64,000 nt of DNA from Amaranthus tricolor (Eukaryota > Streptophyta > Magnoliopsida > Caryophyllales > Amaranthaceae), in contig NC_080062.1 of assembly GCF_026212465.1 (NCBI RefSeq), forward strand, positions 6,443,678 through 6,507,677. Reading direction: 5' to 3'. Made by a program: the position numbers and the translations under genes. The notes below the pieces were generated by a model. That model saw nothing but the letters and a program-made list of their open reading frames with translations. It was not told the origin of the DNA and searched no databases. Below, piece after piece: positions 23,959 to 34,318 of the stretch. Every line of letters begins with the position of its first letter. Position 1 is the first letter of the stretch.

Positions 23959-26900
23959 TTAGAGTTGAGAAAGTAAACCCATCATGCATGAGCGAGGACG
24001 ACACTTGACCAAAAGAGGCTCAAGCTTAGTCAATGAAAGACCACCACCTTCTTTCATGTCAACCAATTTTTGACTAACTCTTTCCCAATCGAAACATTGA
24101 ATCATTAACGCCAAATCTAACCAAAGTACCCTACTTGCAAAATGTTCCCCTAGACAAACCCTCCTACCAATACCAAATGGTAAGAATTTGTGCCCTAATC
24201 TAGTCCTTTCAACACCGGTAAATCTGTCTGGTTTGAATTTTCGTGGCTCAACCCAAATATTGGGATCATTATGTATAGCCCATATGTTATATATAAGCAT
24301 TGATTTGTTTGGTATATGGTATCCTCCTACTTTGCATTCACTTATGGATTCTCGAGGTAGTGCTAATGGAGCTGTTGGGTACATACGTAATGTCTCGTTC
24401 ACAATGCACTGAATGTATGGAAGATTGTTCTTGTCGGATTCTTCGACTAGACGATTGTATCCAATATTTGAATTGATTTCTGATTGCACCTCTATTAGGG
24501 TTCCTAGATGGTTAACGAGAAGACTAAGTGCTCATTCTAAAGTTGCTGATGAAGTATCTACTCCAGCATGAAAGAGGGCCTATAAGATGTTTAACAAATT
24601 TCATCATATTATGTAATCATAAAATATACTAATAGTGAAGATAAAAATATCATGTGACATTCTCATTAAATTAACAAATTAAATAATAAAATTGAAAATT
24701 GACTCCATATAAAGAAAGTAAATATTTAATTTTTCAAGTCCTTGAAAGCTGCATGGTAAATATATTGATTGAATTTATAAGTCAATGAATTGATTTACAT
24801 TAAAAAAAATTCAACTTGTATAAATTTTTTTAAAAAAACTCACTTTTACTTATTTTGTTAATATATCTAATGAAAATAAGAAAATAAAAAAATCACTACA
24901 TATTCTTTACAGTATTATGTTATAAACTAACCTTAAATTAGTCATAAATTAAAAATAAATTAACTTAATATCCAGTAGTTTGTGAATAACATAGCTATTG
25001 GTTTGTAAAAAGTTGACTCCATAAAACTATTTCTATAAATTATACTTTTGTATTCATTTTTCTTTCTTTTCTTATATTGCAAGCATTCTACTTGTCGCAA
25101 AAGTTTGATTTTTGTAAGGAGTAAGGCAAACAAAAGTGTACTTTATGTATGTAGTTAAAATAAATAAATAAACAAAATATATGGATAAAAATTTTAAAAA
25201 TGTTAACAAATTGTTAATGAGAAATTGACTTTACATTTTGCTTTCCTCCCAACCACTTATGAGGATTAGTTTACATTTTGCTTTCCTTTTTGTAAGTGTT
25301 CAATATCTTGCTTTTTTTTTTTTTTTTTTTTCCAATTGTTGAAAGATAAAGTTCTTAATTAGCCGACTAGCTTAGTTATTGATAAAAGTATGTGGAGATG
25401 GCATATTTTTAGCCATAAATTGTTTTATGAGAAGATCTTTTTGCGAGATGAGTCTTATATATATATTAAATATCCCAACTAATATCAAATATAATTATAT
25501 AATATATAAATTAAATATCCCAACTAATACCAAATATAATTATATGAGCATATAAAATTATAATATAAATATGGACAACTAGTTTTTATGTAATTTTTTT
25601 GATATTGAAATAATTGTTAAAGTTATTTTTGTTAATCTAAAAATATTAAGAAATATGTTGATGATAATTTTGGCATCAAAGATTTTTTTTGATATATTAA
25701 TGTGATAGAAATAGTTTACTTAACTTCCTTGCATTGTTGTACAATTTGATAGAATGAAAGGAATTAAATGAAAGTCCAACCTAAAACCTCTAGCATAGTA
25801 ATAAAAACCATATTAATAAGACCAAAATATACAAAGAAACATTAGAAATTATTGTTAAGAGTACATATTCTTTGGGCCGTAATCGTGAGCTTAAGCTTTT
25901 AGTTGAGTTAATTGGCTCATTGACATGGTATCAAAAGTCAGCGTGACAAGTATGAGAATGACATGTGTTATATCCACATTTCTAACCCAAAGGGCTTTTG
26001 TGTGAGAAGACGTGTTAAAGTATATAACATATCATGTGACCTTAACCATAAGCTTAAATTTTTGGTTAAGTTGATTGATGGACAATTACCAATAAAACTT
26101 ACCAATATTAGATGTTCAATCAACTCATCAGTATAATAATGAGGATCCTCCTTTTGCAAAGAGAGTAAAACATGTAACATTGACCTCTTTCTATCTTCAC
26201 TCAACTTTCCATCTTTCTCCAATTCTCTATGTTCTTCCAATAATGCTTTCATCATCTCTTCTTTTTCTTTTTTAGTCTTCTTCAATATCTCCTCAATATT
26301 TGTCCCCCAAAATGGCCTAATCCACTTCAAAAATGGTAGAAATCTTCCAAATTTGAGACCCCACTTCTATTATAATTTTTCTCAATTAACTTATCAAACC
26401 CTTTTAAATATTCATTATATTCATGGTTCATTTTCCCTATAATCATCCTCATTAAATTATCTAAAATAAGCTCAAATATGATGGATTTCATCTCCACAAC
26501 ACCATTTTTAGTATTACTTCATTTTATCATCCTACTAATAAAGGATCGGGCCGCATCAGCCCGAATTCTCGATAGAATCTGCAGTCGTTGAGGTGATAGA
26601 ATCTCAACGGCTGAGATCCCACGTAGATTTTTCCAATGGGTTCATATGGAGCCCATCCTATAGTAGTATAATTATTTCCATTATATTTTCCAAGGAGAAG
26701 TCTAGGTCGATTAACAAATACATCATTCCGACCTAGACTCTCCTCTACCCCACTTACGCTAGAGAGTAAGATAATAGGTCTAGATCCGAACCTTAGGTAG
26801 AGGATCGGACCATGTTTGGTCGCTACATTGGCTAATGAACGGTGTAGCGGCTTTTTGAATAGGTATAGATGGCCTATAATTGGGAAGGAGAGAAATGGGC

Positions 26901-27003
26901 TTGGTGGTAGGTTTTTAAGTTTAGAGCCTAAAAAAGCATATTTGAGGATGAAGTATGTTGCTAGGAAGAAAGTGAAGTATTTGAAAAGAATTATGGTATC
27001 CAT
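23959..27003 (-). pseudogene. CYP81: CYP81-type cytochrome P450 pseudogene (tandem copy A)
   Basis: Same two-exon layout as the intact copy at 34319-40207, with high similarity over the N-terminus (MDTIILFKYFTFFLATY), the PPSPFLSFP proline hinge, the exon-1 end (KEDPHYYTDELI), the I-helix (AGVDTSS) and the C-terminal heme region (FGIGRRVCLGEH). Disabling changes: a frameshift just after WAPY (near 26640), loss of open frame between 26340 and 26527, and a TGA replacing the Trp codon of the LEW motif near 24529. The Pro after the heme Cys is Leu. The intron (about 24580-26105) contains a degraded TRIM copy. The C-terminal 176 codons remain open, but no complete P450 can be made. Confidence 0.93.
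25865..26095 (+). mobile_element. degraded TRIM copy in CYP81 pseudogene intron
   Basis: Order matches the complete TRIM at 38079: GAGCTTAAGCTTTTAGTTGA, ATTGACATGGTATCAAAAG (LTR end plus PBS), CCCAAAGGGCTTTTGTGTGAG, then a second LTR TGTTAAAGTATATAACATAT. It ends a few bases from the exon-1 donor. No target duplication is recognisable. Confidence 0.7.
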
Positions 27004-27013
27004 GGTTGGTTAA

Positions 27014-27924
27014 GATGTAGGATGTTTGTAAGGATGAGGATGGAATAACCGAATAGGGAATTAAAAGTTGTAATGCAATAGTTAAATATGTGAATGAAAA
27101 CATATAATTTTATATTTTCTTTTATATGAGAGTTTTTTATGGGCTAAAAGTATAAATCTAACACAAACACTCCTCATACAGAATGCTAAGTATTTCTATT
27201 GAAACGAAGAGTGAATGATATTTGAACACATAAGTCTTCATTCATGTTGACTTCTGATATTAAATCAAGAAATCAATTCAACCAAAATATTAAGTTAATA
27301 GTTGCACTTATACTTTTATAATATGTTATATACTCTATTTTTTTATATAGCCATCAAAATGATGATTTTTTTTACCATAAAAACAAAATTTTTGGAGGAA
27401 AGTGAAAATAATGATCTACCAAAATGGTGTGTAAGAAAATACGAGAAAAAATAATGATGATTTTTTTTTTAACTGGATTACAATATGGATTACTAGATGT
27501 TTTAAAACTAGGTAGGCGAAAAAGCCACAAAAGGTGAAAAATTAATGGCTAAATGACCACTTGATTTTGATGTGTTCTTACGTCGTTTTCATTGTTTCTA
27601 ACTAGTCATTTGTTTTTACTCCATGAACATACTAAATATTCTGGGGTCTCAATATATATGTCGCCAAATATTTTACAATTTTAAATAAGGAATAATTGAA
27701 AATATCATGCTAAAAAATTAATTTAAATAAAAATTTAAACTAATGATTAAAACTTAAAAATATTTTTAAAATTTTTATTCACATATTAACTTACTTGTAC
27801 ATTTATCTCACTTTTTTTTTATAAAATATATGAAGTATTTTTTAATGGTTTTTACTCAATCTGAATTTGAGGAGCAAAAATCCAAACACAAATCACGGAC
27901 TTTGTACTTAACTCTTTTACTTTA
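27014..27924. other. intergenic between the CYP81 copies
   Basis: No gene. 27130-27320 contains a heavily mutated, inverted relative of the TRIM family (AACACAAACACTCCTCAT, AATCAATTCAACCAAAATAT). It should include the former promoter of the pseudogene. Confidence 0.35.
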
Positions 27925-28845
27925 ATATACATGTGATTGGGGTCCATGTCTTACTTACAAGTAACAAGTGAAAAGTAATCTCTCCGAGATTGGGATTTGG
28001 GAGACTCCAAAATTGTACTATTCGTTTAGTTTCCAACAAATTGCTATATTTTTTTAGTCCGTTTATTTGACTTTGTTATAATTTTTCTTTTATAGAAATG
28101 ACTCTAATATTTTCTTTTGTTCTCATTAATATATTTTAACTCTTTTTTAATATCATTAATGCAATTTAAATGACCCCATCATTTTTTAATCTTTCATAGA
28201 ACCAAGCAATTAAAAACAAAGGAATTAGTGCAAAGAGCTCGAGACCATCCACCTTGCGGGCAATCTCTAACCTGAGACTTTTAATGTATTTCTTACTACT
28301 TATTTTCTCTATTCCAAATTACTTGTAACATTTCTTTTTACACGCTATTTAAAAAATTATTTGATACTAAATATTTTTTCTGCTTGACAAAAAATTATGA
28401 AACTTATATATTTAAAAATTACTATCTGAGGTAAAAAAAAACTAATGTATTTTAAGGTGAATCAAATAAGATCCAACATTACTATATATTTCTTATGCAT
28501 AAGTAGATATCACATAAACAAAATTATTGGTAAATAGTATTACTATGCAAATATTACAAATAATTTAGAGTGGAAAAAATATTTATAATTAACTGATAAA
28601 ATATATTACAAAATATTATAGGAATTTCTATTAGCTACACGTAAAATCATTTATTAAACAATTGTCAACACTTTATAGATGAGCTTTAATTTAGTCGCAA
28701 CTTTGTTTATTTTCAAAATTTGTTGTTTTGTCGTGATAAATAAAGTCGAACAAAAACAACATTGAACGATGACAAATTGACGTATACATGTCTATAAAGA
28801 CACATTTCGTACATTTTTTTATTTTTGATCACATATTACAATTAT
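27925..28845. repeat. 3' flank duplicated with CYP81 copy (unit B, left of MULE)
   Basis: Counterpart of 22120-23160: GTGATTGGGGTCCATGTCTTAC, CTCGAGACCATCCACCTTGC, TTTAATTTAGTCGCAACTTTG and ACAAATTGACGTATACATG. Homology resumes at 33950 after the MULE, so this flank was one block before insertion. Confidence 0.75.
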
Positions 28846-29045
28846 GAGAAAATTACTTAAAACTATCTTTTCTATACACTAGTTTGCAAAAAACTATCAT
28901 TTATAAATTTTTTTGCAAAAAACTACCTTTTATAATACTTTTTTTTGCGAAAGACTACCTTTTAACGTTTTGTTAGGGTTTGACTATTGAATGTAACGGT
29001 TGACCATCACGTGACTTGCACGTGATGTTATAAGGCTCTTAAACC
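28846..29045 (+). repeat. MULE left terminal inverted repeat
   Basis: Inverted partner of 33750-33949. Contains three spaced TTTGCAAAAAACTACCTTTT-like subterminal repeats, possible transposase binding sites, and the palindrome-like CACGTGACTTGCACGTGATG. Confidence 0.9.
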
Positions 29046-29431
29046 CATCTTCAGTTCTGCGATTTCAATCCCAAACTCAAACTACACTGCGATTTCCACC
29101 TTCTCTGTTCTTGAATTCATCTATCTAAGTTCTTCTATTCCTTCTCTTTTCCTTGCGACATCTTCCTGGTGAAGCTTTCAACATTTAGAGGTATGTCTTC
29201 TTCAATTACGGTTTTATTTTTCACTGTTTTTTTTTTCTTTAAAATTGAAATCCTTCTTCAAATCTGCCTCTTTTTGGCTGCGATTTTTTATATTGAATTT
29301 CGTGTAAATTATTGTTTAATTTGTAAATTGATTGTTGTTGTCTATGAATAATTTATTAGGGTTCTTAATTAGATAAATCAATAACATGAAGAAATTGAAA
29401 ATCTGGAAAAAAATCAACTACTTCGAAAAAG

Positions 29432-32140
29432 ATGCATTCTGAGTTGGCAACTGAGTTGGGTAATGTTAGGGTAGATGAGGTGGAGGTCGATACATCTGAT
29501 GTGGCACATGAGGTAGTGGATGAGTTGGAAACACCAAATGTAGATGCTGTTGTTGGGCAAATGGGACCACCAAACACATATACGGGTTATAAAGAATGTG
29601 TAAGTGCTAACCCTAGATCTAAAACAACTACCTCAGCTGCTATTTCTTCCCTAAACCTTACAACAAATGAGAGAGGCCACATAGAAATTTCTATATTGAG
29701 GATGAGGATAACAGTGATGATGATTACAATTGTAGTGATGAGGATGAATATGAGGATGATTCTGATTTGTTTGCAGAAAATGTAGTATATGGTCTCGATG
29801 ATGTGTTTATTGGTGAGGATGAAATTAGGTTGATAGTAGATAAGAAAATTGATGAAGAAAACAACAGAGACATATACGTTAATGATGATGAACTGGAGTC
29901 CGATGATGATTTGGGTGCTTTGAATGTTGATGAGGAAGGTATAGTCAGCTGTGCTACATTTAATCCCGAGGTTGATTTTAAGGGTAAGATCAATTTGTCG
30001 TTAGGCCTTAAGTTTCCTTCGATATATGTCTTTAGAAAAGCATTAAGGTACCATGCTGTTGAATGTGGTTACAATTATTATTACTTGCATAATGGTAGAA
30101 GTAGGATAACCGTGTATTGCTACAATAGATGTGATTTTCTGAAATCGAAAGCTAGAATTGTAAATTGTGTTTGTGGGAAGGATAAGAAGTGTTATTTTAA
30201 GGTTCATGCTAAGAAGTTGAAAGATGAGGAGACACTTCAAATAAGGAGTTATATTCCCGAGCACACTTGTGGTCACCAACACATTAATAACAAAGTCACT
30301 GCGTTGTATTTAGCTGAGAATTACATAGAGGATTGGAGGGAAAATCCAAATTGGGATTTAAGGGCATTTATGAAACGGGTTAACAGAGAGATAGATTGTG
30401 AAGTGAACTATTCTAAGTGTTACATGGCTAAAAGAATTGCTAAGAAAATGATCGTTGGTGATGCTAATGAAGAGTATAGTAGGGTGTGGGATTATGCTGA
30501 AGCGATAAGGAGGTTTAACCCAGGAAGCACTGCAATCGTGAAATGCATTGGAATAGACACACCTCCACCCTTGTTTCAAAGGATGTATATATGTTTGCCA
30601 GCATGTAAGGAGGGTTTTGTTGCTGGATGTAGACCTATTATAGGTGTGGATGGGGCACATTTGAAGGGAGAATTCCCTGGGGTTTTGCTTACTGCTGTAG
30701 GTAAGGATGGGAACAATAACATCTTCCCTGTTGCATGGGCTGTGGTAGAAACCGAAAATGTAGAAACCTGGACTTGGTTTCTAAATCTCCTCGTAGAAGA
30801 CCTGAAGTCGGTTAGTCCATCGAGTAGTTGTGCACGAGCTGGATGTGAAGATTTTACCTTCATGAGCGATAGGCAAAAGGTATGAACGTTATGTTAACAC
30901 AAGTTTTGTTTCATATGTGACTAATGTTTTAAACCTAATACTAATGTTATACCTTCATGGGCATTGCAGGGTTTGATTGAAGCTTTGAATTCAGTAGTTC
31001 CTGAGGTTGAAATTAGGTTCTGTTGTAGGCATATTTGGGCTAACTTCAAGATCAAGTTTCCTGGAGAGTTGTACAAACAACACTTTTGGAGAGCAGCAAG
31101 AGCTTACAACAAGATACGGAATCATGTGTAGAATACCATATTTGACTATTATGTTGTACTAATTTGTGTAAAATCTTCGTGCACAGTTTCATTTTGATAA
31201 GGAAATGATTGCAATAAAGAATATTTCTATTGAGGCACATGCATATCTATCTGCTATTCCCGCAAAACATTGGTCTAGGCATGCCTTTTGTAATAGGAGT
31301 AAGTTTGGCATGTTGTTAAATAATATTTGTAAGTCATTCAACAACGTGTTATTAGAAGCTAGAGGGAAGCCAATTATTTCTCTTATGGAGTGGATTAGGA
31401 GATATGTGATGCAAAGGAGTGCAGCCAAACGAGAAGGGTTGGGTAAATTTAAAGGTGTGTTGATGCCAGCTGTCACCAAAATGATTGAAAAAAATTCAAA
31501 GGAAATATATGGTTTGAGGGTGATCCCAGTAGATGTGTCTGAGTTTGAGGTGGATGATGATGAAAATAGTTACGTTGTAAACTTGACCAACAAGACATGC
31601 CTTTGTGGAAGTTGGAATCTTATTGGGATCCCTTGCAAACATGCCATGGCTTGTATTCTTATTAGAAAATTAGATGCTAGTGAATTTGTCCATGAGGCGT
31701 ATCTTGTAGAAACGTATGCCAAGACGTATGGTCCTAAGTTTTATGGTATGCCTGGACGCGAAATGTGGCCGACAACTACATTAGCCCAACCTCTTCCTCC
31801 ACCATTTCGAAAGATTCCTGGAAGGCCTAAATTAAGGAAAAGGAAAAAGGAAACTGATGAAGGTAAACGAGGTAACAAGCCTGCAACTGCTGTTCGAGAA
31901 TACAAGCAACGGAGATGTGGTAATTGTGGTGAGTTAGGTCACTACAAAAAGGGATGCAAGAATCCAACCAAAACACAGTCAACAAAGATGAGGTCAAAGG
32001 GTGGAAGGCCTAAAACAGGATCATCTTGTACTCAACTGTCCACACCAAGTGACATGCCTTGCTCAAGTAGTGATCAACTAATGACAAGTGCAACAGATGC
32101 AAGTACTACATATGTAATGGATGAACAAAGTCAAGTATAG
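29432..32140 (+). CDS. MuDR/MULE transposase (3 exons, probable N-terminal frameshift)
   Basis: The main open part runs 29767-30879, then exons 30970-31125 and 31187-32140 joined in frame. Order of domains: an acidic N-terminus; a MuDR-type DNA-binding zinc finger (CDFLKSKARIVNCVCG...HTCGHQH); the MULE catalytic core with IGVDGAHLKG (first Asp) and FMSDRQK (second Asp) then CCRHIWANFK; a SWIM zinc finger CLCGSWNLIGIPCKH; and a CCHC knuckle CGNCGELGHYKKGC. The N-terminal 80 codons (from ATG 29432) are in another frame: a one-base change near 29672 is needed to join TTNER to the acidic block. The TE is therefore slightly damaged, or the true start lies after the break. Confidence 0.88.
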
Positions 32141-32329
32141 AGCTTCAAAAGTATGTGTTGAATGTAATTTGTCAATTTAATGTAAGAAATGTATTAGTGT
32201 ATCAAATGAACTCAAGAATGTACTATCGTGAACTAGATGTAATCAAAACAGTATATGTTGAATGTAATTGAAGTTGAGTAATGTTCTTAACTGAGTAATG
32301 ATCCTTTGTATTTCTTAGTTTCTGAGACT

Positions 32330-32475
32330 GAATCAGCAAATCAGTATCAATGTTCAAGTACAGAGACTGAACTGATGTTTTAATCAGTGTTCAAGTAATG
32401 AGACTGAACTGATGTTTGAATCAGTGTTCAAGTAATGAGACTGAACTGATGTTTGAATCAGTGTTCAATGAACTG
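32330..32475 (+). repeat. short tandem repeat inside MULE
   Basis: About three copies of a 37-bp unit containing GAGACTGAACTGATGTTT and AATCAGTGTTCAAGTAAT, followed by TGTTCAATG / TGTGCAAATG microrepeats to about 32620. It sits between the two convergent ORFs and appears non-coding. Confidence 0.7.
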
Positions 32476-33257
32476 ATATGTGCAGCAAATCAGTTCATGT
32501 GTTGTGCATTTTGTTCAATGTTCAATGTTCAATGTGCAGCAAATCAGTGTTCAATGTATGCATGTACTGTGCAATGTGCAAATGTGCAAATGTGCAATGT
32601 ATTAGTGCAAATGATCCATGTACTGTGTTTGTAAGTGCTGAAAATCAATCAATGAACTACAGTAGTGCTGAAAATCAGCTACATTGAAATCCATTCAGTT
32701 ATATTGAAATCCATGAAGTTATAATGAATTTGTTTACAGCACTTCAGCACACAATGAATCCATGAAGTTATATTGAAATCAGTTCATCAATGCAGCAAGT
32801 TGCATTGTCTTGAATCACTGCTGAAAATGTGTTTTGCAAACACAGCAAACATATTTTATGTTTGGGTGCTTCAAACACAGCAAACATACCAAAACAAGAG
32901 CCACAAGTTTCAAGCAACAAATCCATCATGATACACAGCAAACATACCAAAAACAGCAAACAAACCAGCTCATACATACCAAACAGAACATACACAGTAG
33001 GCAGAACACAATACCTGCAAAGAAATGTAGTGGAAAAGATAAAAACTTAATTTATTCATTCAACATGCTCATGTTACAAATAAAAGCTTAATTCATTCAA
33101 TGATAACAATCATTTTACAATACCCAAAACAATGTTACAATTGTTGTGAGTTAGGTCCTAAACTTCAAATACTAGCCTTGATTAGTACAACAAACACTAA
33201 CAAAAAACAAACGAAAAACCCTAATGCAAAGCTTGTAAACTGATTCATCCATTTCGT

Positions 33258-33590
33258 CTACATCCTTTGTATTTCTGAAATTGCTTGTTCCTTTTCAAGT
33301 TCCAAGCAACAAACCCTTGATGTCAAGATCTTGATTTCGGTTGCCAATTGTCGCTTCTCCTCCACAAGCTTGTTCGTGAGTTCTCTTTGCCAAACAGACA
33401 TTTCAGGTTGATCAACCCATTTAAACTTTTTGCATCCCCTCCAATTTGTATCAGGATCATAAAAAACGCAACTCTTAAACCTTCTTCCGGGATTTTCCTT
33501 GGTCCAAGAAACCCTCCTTGCAAAGGGAACTCCACAGCGACAATTCTCAGATTTCGAATTTTCGCTAGAAGAAGAAGAAGACGTTCCCAA
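33258..33590 (-). CDS. GRF-type zinc-finger protein carried by the MULE
   Basis: 110-codon frame with a Ser-rich N-terminus, a GRF zinc finger (CRCGVPFARRVSW, then GRRFKSCVFY, then GCKKFKWVD) and a C-terminal coiled-coil-like stretch rich in Glu, Lys and Leu. GRF fingers bind single-stranded nucleic acid in known proteins. It faces the transposase and begins about 160 bp inside the right TIR, the position mudrB occupies in maize MuDR, although I see no mudrB similarity. The frame starts at TTG, directly preceded by an in-frame stop; an extra T appears to have turned ATGGGA into ATTGGGA, so the start codon may be lost. Could be a functional partner or a captured host fragment. Confidence 0.7.
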   Translation of the reverse strand: MGTSSSSSSENSKSENCRCGVPFARRVSWTKENPGRRFKSCVFYDPDTNWRGCKKFKWVDQPEMSVWQRELTNKLVEEKRQLATEIKILTSRVCCLELEKEQAISEIQRM

Positions 33591-33749
33591 TTATTTGCAA
33601 AAAAAATTGGCTTGCTTCACTGACTTACTGATTCCAAATCAAGGAGAAAGAAAGAAGGGAGAAACGAGGATGAAGAACAAGGAATTTGGGTTTTCGAAGA
33701 AAAAACGGCATCTCAAGAATTAGGGTTTGAAGAAATCAGTGAAGAAGAA

Positions 33750-33949
33750 GGGTTTAAAAGCCTTATAACATCACGTGCAAGTCACGTGATGGTCAACCGT
33801 TACATTCAACGGTCAAACCCTAACAAAACGTTAAAAGGTAGTCTTTCGCAAAAAAAGTATTATAAAAGGTAGTTTTTTGCAAAAAAATTTATAAAAGGTA
33901 GTTTTTTGCAAACTAGTGTATAGAAAAGGTAGTTTTAAATAATTTTCTC
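33750..33949 (-). repeat. MULE right terminal inverted repeat
   Basis: Inverted partner of 28846-29045, including the same TTTGCAAAAAACTACCTTTT-like subterminal repeats. It would supply the promoter for the GRF-finger ORF. Confidence 0.9.
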
Positions 33950-34227
33950 TACAATTATTTTCAAGAAGAACCATTTACAATTTTCCGATTCAATTCGTAA
34001 CAACGTTATAATATTGATATATTGGACAATTCCGTAGTTGTGGGAAGCCCATCTAAGCCATGTTACTTTAACTACTTTTTGTAATTTTAAAAATTTTTTA
34101 CAAAAGTTATCCTCTTTATATAAATAAGTAGAATGTGATTGACAAAATGATTTTTGTTAAATCATTTTATATTAATTTTGCTCCAACTGAGTATGAGTTC
34201 TAGATCCGTCACCGATTACAATATCTT

Positions 34228-34309
34228 ATTTATTTATGTTACATATAGTGAGTGATACATGATATACTATTTATTTATGTTACATATAGTGAGTGATACA
34301 TGATATACT
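34228..34309. repeat. perfect 41-bp tandem duplication at CYP81 3' end
   Basis: Two identical 41-bp units (34228-34268 and 34269-34309) beginning ATTTATTTATGTTACATATA, ending nine bases before the CYP81 stop codon. The pseudogene flank carries only the last part (ATACATGATATACTATGCC), so the second unit is recent. Confidence 0.85.
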
Positions 34310-34318
34310 ATGCCTTAA

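Larger units (their letters stand above)
28846..33949 (+). mobile_element. Mutator-like element (MULE), complete, 5.1 kb
   Basis: Flanked by a perfect 9-bp duplication TACAATTAT (28837-28845 and 33950-33958), the size Mutator elements make. About 200-bp terminal inverted repeats start GAGAAAATTA and end in GGGTTTAA-type sequence; they differ at only a few positions. Inside are a MuDR-type transposase on the plus strand and a GRF zinc-finger ORF on the minus strand, convergently arranged, each starting next to one TIR. The duplicated CYP81 flank at about 23160-23200 shows the empty site. The transposase appears frameshifted once, so activity is uncertain. Confidence 0.95.

Noticed and set aside
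23959..24489. Functional P450 made from the open C-terminal exon of copy A
   Set aside because: An in-frame TGA precedes it in the same exon, and exon 1 has at least one frameshift.
29169..29351. 60-codon hydrophobic ORF at the start of the MULE
   Set aside because: Low-complexity T-rich leader sequence between TIR and transposase, with no conserved features.
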